Shown: positions 1 to 13,023 of the stretch, in pieces
Layout of the letters: each line of letters starts with the position of its first letter
Numbering within the stretch: the stretch's first letter is position 1
DNA from: Sipunculus nudus
Taxonomy: Eukaryota; Annelida; Sipuncula; Golfingiida; Sipunculidae
Assembly (NCBI GenBank): GCA_026874595.1
Contig: CM049308.1
Location: forward strand, 78,724,124 to 78,788,123
Direction of reading: 5' to 3'
Length of the DNA: 64,000 bases
Made by a program: the position numbers and the translations under genes
Notes under the pieces: model-generated
Database searches by the model: none
Seen by the model: only the letters and a program-made list of their open reading frames with translations
What the model was told of the DNA's origin: nothing

Positions 1-580
1 TGACCATGATTGCTAGTCATCATGGTTTTATATATGGCCGTATCTAAATTTAATGGTTCTCATCTAAATCTTATTATACTAAACCAGTTTACTTTAGTCT
101 GGTAGTATTTTGGCTGCACTGTAAATCAGTTTATTCCATACAACACAACTTTGCAGTCTGCACTTTGTTGTTAATCTGATTTATAGTGCTGCAAAAAGTG
201 ATATTTCACTCAAAGGATATATGTACTAGGATACGTACAGGCTACAGTAGCCGGAACTTATGTGGATAAGTTGCCTTGTACAGACAGATTAATTTGATTC
301 ATGATTCAGATTATTTGCTGGTGGGGATACCGCCTGTGTGTAACGTACTGCATGTGCTTTTCACACTGTTAAAGTTACATGGAATATTTGCATGCTCGGT
401 TATTTACACTCAATTCTGCAGTGATAGTTCTGCTTGTACTTTGGTAACAAATATTTTACTTAAGGATGTTGTCTCATGTACCATTTGTTATTTTGTAAGC
501 TGGTTTGCACATCTGTAACCTACTTAGGTAATATTGAAAATGTTCAAACATGGATTTCTTACTTTACATGTCTCAAAATC

Positions 581-582
<2 letters not shown>

Positions 583-642
<60 letters not shown>

Positions 643-650
643 TATATATA
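583..650. repeat. (AT)n microsatellite
   Basis: Almost uninterrupted alternating A/T with one TG interruption near 626. The flanks (1-582 and 651-1470) are AT-rich, and I see no coding signal, RNA gene or element ends in them. Confidence 0.95.
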
Positions 651-1473
651 CACACACAAACTACATGTAAAACAAGTCAGTGTGTCTTACCAATTGCATT
701 GGGTTTATAGTATATAGCTCTACTTCAAACATATAGAGCACTTTACTGCTTCTACTTGGTCCAACATGATAATATATTTATTTAATATATATAATATATA
801 TTTATATATATATATATTTAATTTCAGCCATCGTGCAGGTATTAGGTTTTCTGTATATATAAAACAGCTACTACCTGGTAAAACTCTACATTAATATATA
901 AATATTAAATAGGTGTATAATTATTTAATGATTTACATTTATTAATTAACATTTTCCTCATGTTTCATTCTTTCATTTAATTCTGTTAAAAATGCTTCCA
1001 GCTTCAGTGTAGTTTTCTTTAGGTCAGCCAACTTTCTTATAACCTGTGATAAGGTATACCAAACCAAAATACTTACCATACTATTTGATGTATATACTTC
1101 TTCTTTACACGCAATGTTTATACATGTTTTGAGAAATTATAAAGGTCAAAAGGCCCGTTTCGCTTATGTTGCAGTGTGGTCTTCCATGTTAATGTGATGG
1201 GTGATAACTACAGCCTTTTTACTAATGTGGGTGCATGGTTTTAACTCATTTGAGCTGTTTTAAATGTGCAATCCAGATTTATCAGTTTGGTTTATGCTGA
1301 GTTTTTTGTCAAAGACTGCAACATTTTGTTAATAAAATTGTATTAAAACATCCTTCAGACTTTTAAATGTATAAATGTGATTTTTTGTGCATTATCAAAT
1401 TCTTTTTTCACCATATTTTCATAATCAAACGAAACCATGCACATACACGGTATTTCCCTGTCACATGAACTAT

Positions 1474-3180
1474 GTTTCCCCAGCACATACACAAAGACCA
1501 TGTTTCCCCATCACATACACATGGACCATGTTTCCCCGTCACACTAGGACCATGGTTCCCCGGCAAACACATGGACCATGTTTCCCCGACACACACAGAC
1601 CATGTTTCCCCGTCACATGCAGACCATGTTTACCCATCACATAGACCATGTTTCCCCATCACACACACACAGACCATGTTTCCCCCACACATACACACTG
1701 ACCATGTTTCCTCGGCACATACACACTGACCATGTTTCCCAGTCTCACACACACACATGGACCATGTTTCTCCAACACACAAAGACCATGTTTCCCAATC
1801 ACACACACAGACCATGTTTTCCTTGTACATACATACACACCATGTTTCCCCCATCACACACACAGACCATGTTTCTCCGTCACACACACACATGGACCAT
1901 CTTTCTTTGACACATAAAGACCATGTTTCACCATCACACACACACATCAAGTTTCCTTGCATATACACACAGACCATGTTTCCCCCCCACACACACTGAC
2001 CATGTATTCTTGGCACATACATGCTGATTATGTTTCCCCGTGACACACACACACAGGCCGTTTCCCCGTGACACACAAATGGACCATGTTTCCCCGTGAC
2101 ACACACTGACCATGTTTCCCAGTCACACACACACACATGGACCATGTTTCTCCAACACACAAAGACCATGTTTCCCCATGAAACACACATGGACCATGTT
2201 TCCATGTTACACACATGGACCATGTTTCCCCCACACATACACACTGACCATGTTTCCCAGTCACACACACACACATGGACCATGTTTCTCCGACACACAA
2301 AGACCATGTTTCCCCATCACACACACAGACCATGTTTTCCTTGTACATACATACATACCATGTTTCCCCATCACACACACAGACCATGTTTCCCCGTCAC
2401 ACACACACATGGATCATCTTTCTCTGACACATAAAGACATTCTTCCCCATCATACACACAGACCAAGTTTCCTTGCACATACACACAGACCATGTTTCCC
2501 ACACACATACACACTGACCATGTATCCTTGGCACATACACGCTGATTATGTGTCCCCAGCACACACACAAGGACCTTGTTTCCCCATGACACACACATGG
2601 ACCATGTTTCCCTGTCACACACACATGGACCATGTTTCCCCATGACACACATGTACCATGTTTTCCCTTGACACATGGACCATGTTTCCCCGTGACACAC
2701 ATGGACCATGTTTCCCCATGACACACATGGACCATGTTTCCCCATGACACACACGGACCATGTTCCCCATGACACACACATGGACCATGTTTCCCCATGA
2801 CACACACATGGACCATGTTTCCCCATGACACACACATGGACCATGTTTCCCCATGACACACAAAAATGGACAATGTTTCCACGTGACACACACATGGACC
2901 ATTTTTCCCCATGACACACACATGGACCATGTTTCCCCATGACACATGGACCATGTTTCCCTGTGACACACATGGACCAAGTTTCCCCGGCACATACACA
3001 CGCTCAGTATTTCTCGTCACATACACATGGACCAAGTTTCCCCAGCACATACACACAGACCAAGTTTCCCCAGCACATACACACAGACCATGTTTCCCCG
3101 TGACACACACATAGACACTGTTTCCCCGTGACTCGCACATGGACCATGTTTCCCCGGCACATACACAAGCACAGTATTTC
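1474..3180. repeat. Minisatellite 1, 26-30 bp unit
   Basis: Tandem array of a degenerate unit whose core reads GGACCATGTTTCCCC followed by a variable (AC)n spacer, so unit length drifts between about 26 and 30 bp. Units are most homogeneous at 2640-2950 (core plus ATGACACACAT) and most degenerate at the left edge. Long open frames on both strands (up to 287 codons on the minus strand) arise only because the unit lacks stop codons and is often close to a multiple of three. Several frames overlap, none has a non-repetitive domain, and no gene is called. Confidence 0.93.
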
Positions 3181-5399
3181 CCAAAAACATATGATGAACT
3201 GGTTGTTCTGTGGACCTTGAAAGGTAACAAATGAAGCATGCAGACAAAACCTGACACCAACAGCGTTTGATTTCCTATTCCTTCAATCCTTGTGACACCC
3301 TTAATTTGAAACAGCCCAGCCTGATTAACACTTGTAAAATAACCCTTACCCTAATAGAAATGATCATGAATCAGATTTAACCATAAAGAGTGTGTCAATT
3401 CCGAATCAAATCATAGTTTAGGTAAAATTTGTATATTCGTATATATATGGTTAATATATGCTTTTGTAAATGAAATAATACCATACAGTAGCAAGCCTCA
3501 TTATATATGAACTAATTCAATACTTTAATAAATTTGGACAATATTTAATGAAAGATAAAATCAAGTACACCTATAACTAGACTTCTTGTAACTGTCATGC
3601 GACCACCTATCCCCCACCCCCAGTTCTCCACTGTTGGGTATTCCCACTGATCTAATTTTTTATTCATATCTAAAAGTTTGGTGGGAACTTGAGTTCTGTA
3701 AAACAATCGAATTCTGATTGTTCCTTCTTGAGTTTTGCGGGATGCATGGAATATGGTTACATTTTTGTATTTTTTGCATATTATTAAAAAACTAATATAG
3801 ATATTGCTACCATACTGGCCACTACACTTCCACATTGTAAAATGCAATTTTTTTGCTCAAACGGTTTATAGGCCAATAGAATTAGCCAGAATAGAGACAG
3901 AAGATAAAAACAATTGTTTCAGAATTTCTGTTAGCACATTGCCTTTTCGAAAGGTGTGTATAGGTGGACATACTAAATGTCTACCAAAATCAAACGATTG
4001 GCACAATACGTTTTTCTTATACCGTTGGTCGCAGTTTTTTTTTTAAATATTAGATTTTAAAACAAATGACAAATCCTCATTGAAGTCACACCAGTTCAAA
4101 CCACGGTACTATATAGTAAGCAAAAGTAAAGGTTTGATGACATGAGATGCCAAATAAGTCAGATTAAATGTATTTGAGATACAAAATATTGACTATAGGT
4201 GATTTTTTATTCATAAAAATTGCGTATATTTATGGTGTCTTTTCACAGACCTCATGTCTCCCCTCATGTCTTACATCCAAGCACTATTGTTGTATGATAT
4301 CCTGAGATACATTCTATTATTCTTAGTTGTGTTTTAAAACAAATTCTGACAAAATACTATGTTTTTTGAGAGATATAACTGCTTTTTTACTTCAAGGTTA
4401 CCCCTACTCCCAAGTGGTTAATCATGGTATACGAGTCTTTACGTCTTTATCTTTGAAGAAACGATGGCAAACATGGGATACAATTCTTCTGGTGATGACG
4501 CATTTTGCTTTTCATGTCCACTCTATTGTAGCTTATCCATTATTTTAAGGATATTTAAGTGTAGGTGGTGCCCTTTTACAATATTTTATAATGACGTTTC
4601 CTGATTTTTCTCGTTAAGATTCACAAAATGTTTTGCATTTATTGTACTGTCCGGATGAATACTTCTTATATGCATGAATTCCAACCGGTAGAACATTCAG
4701 ATTATAATCACTACTTGGTGGTCTTGACTGGATGAATATCTAGCAGGGATATATATTTTTATTCAATACATCACAAAACAATACAATAAGGACAATACCA
4801 GAGAGAGTACATATAAAACTATAGATATATACACTTAACCCACAAACAAAACGATTTGCAAAACAGATACTATGACAATGTATAGTAACATAATCCAGTC
4901 AGAAAATACCTGAACAGTATTACGATCTCATGTATAGACTTAAATATATGATTGTTTAAACCATTGAATCTTATATTTTTCTTATATTTGTAAAACAAAT
5001 CTTGAATGCATATCGACAAGTGTGAACATTTGAACATGAACATGTCTTTGTATGTTTTATAATTGTCTATAACTAAAAGAAACATTTGAGAGCTGGTTAT
5101 TTATGTCAAGCGGGGCTTATTTGTCCCACATTACGTATCTCAATTTCAAATGTCTAAAAACTGATATTTTCCAATATAATTGGGTTCCACCTTTCACAAT
5201 ATACAGATATATTTCCATTTCAATGGGCAACATTTCTTTCGTTGTTGTGTATCTCTTCCACGGATATATTTCATAAAAGTGTTCCTAATTGATGAAATTT
5301 GCATAATATCTTTGCATTTACATACAAACATATATTTTTGAGTTAGTAATATAACTATATGAAAGAGAAATAGTTGTGGTGTTGAAGATAGATACGCTC
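3181..5399. other. Intergenic, no feature seen
   Basis: AT-rich unique-looking DNA. Open frames here are shorter than about 100 codons, have no recognisable domain, and lack convincing splice contexts. I see no RNA gene or element termini. Confidence 0.5.
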
Positions 5400-6110
5400 C
5401 CGAGGCAGCGGAAATCTTGCGCTTCCAAAGAAGCAACTGATTTTCACGCTGCCAGCTTTGACCGTTTATGATATATTTAGACACCAGATGGCGGTTTGTT
5501 GTCCACTGAAATAAACGTGCGTACGATGTGACAAGCAGCCAATCAGATGCCAATAAACAAACACTCGACAGGCATCCTGGCTCCGCCCATTGCCGCGCTT
5601 TAAGCGCCGTTTGATGAGTTTCCGGCCAAATTTAAATTACTCCCTCTGCATTCTCGCATCATCGACCGATTCGATTATGACATTATGACTGTGTTAGCGT
5701 AGCCATGTAACTGTTGTCTGCAGTACTGAAACCAGCCAGCGAGGTGTGCACGCAGCCTTTGTTGTTACGTTTCGTTTGAATTACAGCTCACCGGCCAAGC
5801 ATCCTATGTGCCCCAGGCCCTAAGCAAACCACGTCAGGGGCAATTCTCTCTGAGCCTGTGGCCTGTTTAGACGGTTACGCTGGGGGATGAGCTGTCACTT
5901 AAAAAGAAATGAATATGATTGGCTCCGTGTATTCCTCGCTTGGCTTTGTCTTCCAGCACAAAGTTTCATCTGATTGGACAAAAATACAGTGCTCCCTCTG
6001 GTGTTGCAAAGCAGGATACGAGGTCATAACAAACAGCGCCTTACGATATAGGAAGTAGCCCTATAGGTAAAGCGCTGTGTAAAGAGCGTAGAAGATAGAT
6101 AACTGATGTT
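5400..6110. promoter_or_regulatory. CpG/CCAAT-rich candidate promoter
   Basis: This patch is clearly richer in G+C and CpG than its flanks. It contains several CCAAT or inverted ATTGG boxes (near 5537, 5922 and 5970), a GC-box-like CTCCGCCC at about 5581 and a run of CG dinucleotides at 5590-5620. That fits an animal CpG-type promoter or first exon, possibly of the plus-strand gene whose coding exons begin at 14709. No first exon can be defined, so the link is inference. Confidence 0.28.
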
Positions 6111-6384
6111 TTACTGAAGCAATTTTCAAGCAGCTATTTTCTTATCTTTTATCGGTTTTAACATGTGAATACATAAAAGAACTTTCCTCTTCACCCTTAT
6201 TGATCAATGTACCATGGCAAATATGCTTACCATTATCAAAGCAACGGAAAAACTAATTTATTTGAATAAATTATACGCCTCCTTTCTGTTCTGGTAGTAC
6301 AGTTAGCTCCCCAGTACTAAGTGTGCCATAATTTCCTTTTAAATATTAGTGTTGGTCATTCTACCAAATACATTTCTTGCATCC

Positions 6385-9300
6385 ATCACACTTCACCTAC
6401 CACTCTTAGTTCTCCTACTGCTCTTAGTTTACCTACTGCTCTAAGTTCACCTACTACTTTTAGCTCACCTATTGCTCTTAGTTCGCCTAATACTCCTAGT
6501 TCACCTACTTCTCCTACTGCTCTTCATTCAACTACTACTCGTAGTTCACCTACTGCTCTTATTTCACTCACTGCTCTTAGTTGACCTATAACTCTTAGTT
6601 CACCTACTTTACTTAGTTCTATTACTGCTCTTAGTTCACCTACTGCTCTTAGTTCACCTACTGCTCTTAGTTCACCTACTATTCTTAGTTCGCTTACTGC
6701 TCTTAGTTCACCTACTGCTCTTAGTTCACCTATTACTCTTAGTTTGCTTACTGCTCTTAGTTCACCTACTGCTCTTACTCCACCTACTATTCTTAGTGCG
6801 CTTACTGCTCTTAGTTCACCTACTTCTCTTAGTTCACCTACTATTCTTAGTTTGCTTACTGCTCTTAGTTCACCTACTGCTCTTACTTCACCTACTATTC
6901 TTAGTTCGCTTACTGCTGTTAGTTCACCTACTTCTCTTAGTTCACCTACTATTCTTAGTTTGCTTACTGCTCTTAGTTCACCTACTGCTCTTACTTCACC
7001 TGCTATTCTTAGTGCGCTTACTGCTCTTAGTTCACCTACTGCTCTTAGTTCACCTACTACTCTTAGTTTGCTTACTGCTCTTAGTTCACCTACTGCTCTT
7101 ACTTCACCTACTATTTTTAGTGCGCATACTGCTCTTAGTTCACCTACTTCTCTTAGTTCACTTACTTTTCTTAGTTTGCTTACTGCTCTTAGTTCACCTA
7201 CTGCTCTTAGCTCACCTACTATTCTTAGTTTGCTTACTGCTCTTAGTTTACCTACTGCTCTTACTTCACCTACTATTCTTAGTTCGCTTACTGCTCTTAG
7301 TTCACCTACTGCTCTTAGTTCACCAACTGCTCTTAGTTCACCTACTTCTCTTAGTTCACCTACTATTCTTAGTTTGCTTACTGCTCTTAGTTTAACTACT
7401 TCTCTTAGTTCACCAACTGCTCTTAGTTCACCTACTTCTCTTAGTTCACCTACTATTCTTAGTTCGCTTACTGCTCTTAGTTCACCTACTGTTCTTAGTT
7501 CACCAACTGCTCTTAGTTCACCTACTTCTCTTAGTTCACCTACTATTTTTAGTTCGCTTACTGCTCTTTGTTCACCTACTTCTCTTAGTTCACCTACTAT
7601 TCTTAGTTTGCTTACTGCTCTTAGTTTACCTACTGCTCTTACTTCACCTACTATTCTTAGTTCGCTTACTGCTCTTAGTTCACCTACTGCTCTTAGTTCA
7701 CCAACTGCTCTTAGTTCACCTACTTCTCTTAGTTCACCTACTATTCTTAGTTTGCTTACTGCTCTTAGTTTACCTACTGCTCTTACTTCACCTACTATTC
7801 TTAGTTCGCTTACTGCTCTTAGTTCACCTACTGCTCTTAGTTCACCTACTACTCTTAGTTTGCTTACTGCTCTTAGTTTACCTACTGTTATTACTTCACC
7901 TACTATTTTTAGTGCGCATACTGCTCTAAGTTCACCTACTTCTCTTAGTTCACTTACTTTTCTTAGTTTGCTTACTGCTCTTAGTTCACCTATTGCTCTT
8001 AGTTCACCTACTATTCTTAGTTCGCTTACTGCTCTTAGTTCACCTACTGCTCTTAGTTCACCTACTGCTCTTAGTTCACATCCTATTCTTAGTTCGCTTA
8101 CTGCTCTTAGTTCACCTACTGCTCTTAGTTCACCAACTGCTCTTAGTTCACCAACTGCTCTTAGTTCACCTACTTCTCTTACTTCACCTACTATTCTTAG
8201 TTCGCTTACTGCTGTTAGTTCACCTACTTCTCTTAGTTCACCTACTACTCTTAGTTCACCTACTGCTCTTAGTTCACCTACTTCTCTTACTTCACCTACT
8301 ATTCTTAGTTCGCTTACTGCTGTTAGTTCACCTACTGCTCTTAGTTCACCTACTGCTCTTAGTTCACCAACTGCTCTTAGTTCACCTACTTCTCTTACTT
8401 CACCAACTATTCTTAGTTCACCTACTGCTCTTAGTTCACCTACTGCTCTTAGTTCACCTACTGCTCTTAGTTCACCAACTGCTCTTAGTTCACCTACTTC
8501 TCTTACTTCACCTACTATTCTTAGTTCGCTTACTGCTGTTAGTTCACCTACTTCTCTTAGTTCACCTACTACTCTTAGTTTGCTTTCTGCTCTTAGTTCA
8601 CCTACTGCTCTTACTTCACCTACTATTCTTAGTTCGCTTACTGCTCTTAGTTCACCTACTTCTCTTAGTTCACCTACTATTCTTAGTTTGCTTACTGCTC
8701 TTAGTTTACCTACTTCTCTTACTTCACCTACTTTTCTTAGTTCGCTTACTGCTCTTAGTTCACCTACTGCTCTTAGTTCACCAACTGCTCTTAGTTCACC
8801 TACTTCTCTTAGTTCACCACTATTCTTAGTTTGCTTACTGCTCTTAGTTTACCTACTGCTCTTACTTCACCTACTATTCTTAGTTCGCTTACTGCTCTTA
8901 GTTCACCTACTGCTCTTAGTTCACCTACTACTCTTAGTTTGCTTACTGCTCTTAGTTTACCTACTGCTCTTACTTCACCTACTATTTTTAGTGCGCATAC
9001 TGCTCTTAGTTCACCTACTTCTCTTAGTTCACTTACTTTTCTTAGTTTGCTTACTGCTCTTAGTTCACCTACTGCTCTTAGTTCACCTACTATTCTTAGT
9101 TCGCTTACTGCTCTTAGTTCACCTACTGCTCTTAGTTCACCAACTGCTCTTAGTTCACCTACTTCTCTTAGTTCACCTACTATTCTTAGTTTGCTTACTG
9201 CTCTTAGTTTACCTACTGCTCTTACTTCACCTACTATTCTTAGTTCGCTTACTGCTCTGAGTTCACCTACTTCTCTTAGTTTACCTACTATTCTTAGTTT

Positions 9301-11255
9301 GCTTACTGATCTTAGTTCACCTACTGCTATTACTTCACCTACTATTCTTAGTTCGCTTACTGCTCTTAGTTCACCTACTGCTCTTAGTTCACCTACTACT
9401 CTTAGTTTGCTTACTGCTCTTAGTTCACCTACTGCTCTTACTTCACCTACTATTCTTAGTGCGCTTACTGCTCTTAGTTCACCCACTTCTCTTAGTTCAC
9501 CTACTGCTCTTAGTTCACCTACGTTTCTTAGTTCGCCTACTGCTGTTAGTTAACCTACTACTCTAAGTTAACATACTACTCTTAGATTGCTTACTGCTCT
9601 AAGTTCACCTACTGCACTTAGTTCACCTACTGCTCTTAGTTCACCTACTGCTCTTAGTTAATTTCTCCTCATAGTTAGTCTACTGCTCTTAGTTCACCTA
9701 CTACTCTAAGTTAACATACTACCCTTAGTTTGCTTACTGCTCTTAGTTCACCTACTGCTCTTACTTCACCTACTATTCTTAGTGCGCTTACTGCTCTTAG
9801 TTCACCTACTGCTCTTACTTCACCTACTATTCTTAGTTTGCTTACTGCTCTTAGTTCACCTACTACTTTTAGCTCACCTATTGCTCTTAGTTCACCTACT
9901 GCTCTTCATTCACCTACTACTCGTAGTTCACCTACTGCTCTTATTTCACCTACTGCTCTTATTTGACCTATTACTCTTAGTTCACCTACTATTCTTAGTT
10001 TGCTTACTTCTCTAAGTTCACCTACTGCTCTAAGTTCACCTACTATTCTTAGTTCGCTTACTGCTGTTAGTTCACCTACTGCTCTTAGTTCGCCTATTGC
10101 TGTTATTTCACCTACTACTCTTAGTTCACCTCATATTCTTAGTTCGCCTACTGCTCTTAGTTCGCCTATTGCTGTTATTTCACCTACTACTCTTAGTTCA
10201 CCTTATATTCTTAATTCGCTTACTGCTCTTAGTTCACTACTGCTATTAGTTCGCCTACTGCTCTTAGTTTACCTAATGCTCTTAGTTCACCTACTACTCT
10301 TAGTTCGCCTACTGCTCTTAGTTCACCTAATGCTCTTAGTTTACCTACTACTCTTAGTTCGCTTACTGCACTTAGTTCACCTACTGCACTTAGTTAACCT
10401 ATTGCTCTTAGTTCGCCTACTTCTCTTAGTTCTCTTACTGCTCTAAGTTCACCTGCTGCTCTTAGTTCACCTACTGACATTAGTTTAACTACTACTTTTA
10501 GTTAACATACTACTCTTAGTTCACCTACTGCTCTTAGTTCACCTATTGCTCTTTGTTCGCCTACTGCTCTTAGTTAACCTACAACTCTTAGTTTGCTTAC
10601 TGCTCTTAGTTCACCTACTGCTCTTAGTTCACCTACTGCTCTTAGTTCACCTACTGCTCTTAGTTCACCTACTGCTCTTAGTTCACCTACTGCTCTTAGT
10701 TAGTCTCCTGCTCTTAGTTCACCTACTTCTCTTAGTTTACCTATTGCTCTCAGTTTGCCTACTGCTCTTAGTTGAACTACTTCTCTTAGTTCACCTACTG
10801 CTCCTAGTTCGCCTACTGCTCGTAGTTCACCTACTACTCGTAGTTTACCTACTACTCTTAGTTCACCTACTACTCTTAGTTCACCTACTACTCTTAGTTG
10901 ACCTATTACTCTTATTCACCTACTATTTTTAGTTTGCTTACTGCTCTAAGTTCACCTACTGCTGTTAGTTCACCTACTATTCTTAGTTCGCTTACTGCTG
11001 TTAGTTCACCTACTGCTCTTAGTTCGCCTACTGCTCTTAGTTCCCCTACTACTCATAGTTCGCCTACTGTTTTCGGTTTGCCTACTACTCTTTGTTTACC
11101 TACTACTCATAGTTCACCTACTACTCTTAGTTTGCTTACTGCTCTTAGTTCACCTACTGCTCTTACTTCACCTACTGCTCTTAGTTCGTCTACAGCTCTT
11201 AGTTCACCTACTGCTCTTTGTTTTCCTACTACTCTAAGTTCACCGACACAATCGG
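6385..11255. repeat. Minisatellite 2, 18-bp unit, 4.9 kb array
   Basis: About 270 tandem copies of CACCTACTGCTCTTAGTT. Variant units (GCT/TCT/ATT/ACT at one position; CTTAGTTTGCTTACTGCT as a second class) alternate to make a six-unit, 108-bp higher-order repeat. A rare variant containing TGCGCATACT recurs at 7121, 7913 and 8992, that is 44 and about 60 units apart, which shows larger segmental duplication. The 18-bp period keeps all frames open: frame 1 would give an LSSPTA hexapeptide array of 838 codons, but frame 2 and the minus strand are also open for hundreds of codons. A 1-bp loss near 8819 switches the frame. I treat it as non-coding satellite DNA. A mucin-like protein is a remote alternative. 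Confidence 0.95.
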
Positions 11256-12732
11256 ATGATTAAATCGTCTTAATAAACAAAGATATCTTATCCTGTTAGT
11301 TTACACATTGTTGATTTCTAATCACAAGGATGCCTCCCCCTGACGACCTTAAAAATTAGTCCTATATATAAAACAAATATAACGTGCAAATATGTTATTT
11401 GTGACTATTATTCTCACTGAAGGTCTATTAGGGAAAGTCTGCCATTGATTTCGTAGTTTTTTCAGGTGCGGTCACAATGGTTGCATAAATTGACGGTCAG
11501 CAAGTAATATAATTCATCTCAAGTAATCAGATGTTCCTAGAATGAAAGATAATAATTTTGTAACTAACTCAAACTCTCCACCCTCAATGTTCTCATACAA
11601 AGTGGCTGTCCATCTTTTAGCCCTGTACTGCAAAAGGGCAACTAATGCGCACTCGATATTGGCACCTATAGACTGAGAACTCACTTTTTGGTTAGATAAT
11701 CTTTGGTTAAACATTACATATTTATTTTCAGTTCTAAAGGTCTCCTTTGAAAGTAAGAAACTATTGTTGTATATATTTGGATGGTATATTTGTATATATA
11801 ATAATTTTTGCAATTCTGTGAATAATGTGAATTATATATTTTCACATTTATCTCATTTTTTGGTACAATTTTTTTTTTCATAATTTTTTATGCACAAAGT
11901 GAAGTCGCCAAGCCCTGTGATTGTTTCAGAGGGGGGACTGTAACATATTGGCCAAAAGCTGTTAAACAACCTGTGCAATTCATTTGTACTTTCACCAGAG
12001 GTTTGGTGTGCCTCGTTTTGGTCATTTGGTCAACCTTCAATTTTTCTTATACTAGGGCTTATATATATTTATTGTAACTGGGTACATACAGCTGAAATGC
12101 ACTTAGGTTTAAATAAAAAAAATATACATAACAAACTTGTTTATGAAGTTTGATTGAAGTTGTGGATGATCTTATTAATATTTAAAACAGTAAAGAGTGC
12201 AGTGTAATATTACATGTATGAGCATGCATCTATATTAATGCCACTTCCTAAAATAGAAATGATACATTTTCCTCTCCAGATACCATGGTTTAACTTTTAG
12301 TAAACTGACTCACTGTCCAACAGAAAGTTACAACACTGACATCATAAGGAGGTCTGACTAATATTTAATGGATAAATAAACATAACATGTTGACAGACAC
12401 CTATACAGTACATAGAAACCTGAAGCGTTTTATATGAAAACCTTTCTCCTCTGGGAAAATTGATCATGAAAGCCATAAAAAGGATTCATGTTAAATTTTG
12501 AAGGGTTTTCGTGAAAACCCATAGCAACGTTTCCTTAAAGCCCAAAAAGGGTTCGCTGAAAGGGACAAGACAGGAACCTCTTGAGAACCTTTATGAAAAC
12601 CATTACTTTTCATATAATTTTTGCATAATTGAAAGATGACAGTGGAAAATATGAAAACTTATAAACTGGAGGAAGGAAAATATCATGATATTGATATGTG
12701 AGGCCAAATAAAATCATTATATTGATATGTCA
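11256..12732. other. Intergenic, no feature seen
   Basis: Ordinary AT-rich DNA with poly-T tracts near 11870 and no credible exon. Around 12420-12600 there are short imitations of a GAAAACC-rich phrase, too diverged to define a repeat. Confidence 0.45.
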
Positions 12733-13023
12733 GGCCAAAAAAACAGAAGGTATGGTTCTAAGGCACCGCCCGCGTCAATTTTAACCCCCGCATTAAAACT
12801 TTTTATTTTAGTTTTCATCTTTCAAGAAGATAAAACAATACAATTTTGATCAGGTTTCCTTTGTTATGTACCGTAGTGCATTTACCTGTTTAGCAAAAAA
12901 AAAAAAAATCTGTTATTTTCATGCTTTTCCATGATCACATGACTTTTAATCGAAACACACAAAAAAGGTAAAAATAAAATATTCCCCGCCTGCACTGATT
13001 TCTAAGAACCATACCTTTTTGCC
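12733..13023. mobile_element. MITE family H, copy 1
   Basis: A 291-bp non-coding element. Its left end carries GGCC, an A-run, then AAGGTATGGTTCT. Its right end carries AGAACCATACCTTTTTGCC, the inverted counterpart. The interior matches copies 2 and 3 (25795-26110 and 27002-27340) in phrases such as TCAAGAAGATAAA and TTTCCTTTGTTATGTA. Direct flanking duplications are not clean here (TCA on the left, TTA on the right). The other copies give TAA, which suggests PIF/Harbinger-type mobility. Confidence 0.82.

Noticed and set aside
1474-3180. CRISPR-like appearance of regular repeats with spacers
   Set aside because: The spacers are themselves the repetitive (AC)n sequence, the unit length drifts, and the context is eukaryotic.
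1630-3260. Minus-strand frames of 225-287 codons with CVCDGETWS-type repeats
   Set aside because: These are shadows of the 26-30 bp minisatellite. Overlapping frames translate equally well.
5194-5553. A 119-codon minus-strand frame over the CpG-rich patch
   Set aside because: No domain, and low-complexity composition in its second half. Its overlap with CCAAT-rich sequence fits a promoter better.
6744-9260. An 838-codon Ser/Thr/Pro/Leu-rich open frame, resembling a mucin-like repeat protein
   Set aside because: The 18-bp period keeps several frames on both strands open at once. There is no signal peptide, no non-repeat domain and no flanking exon, and the frame changes at a 1-bp deletion near 8819. 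It is best explained as a minisatellite.
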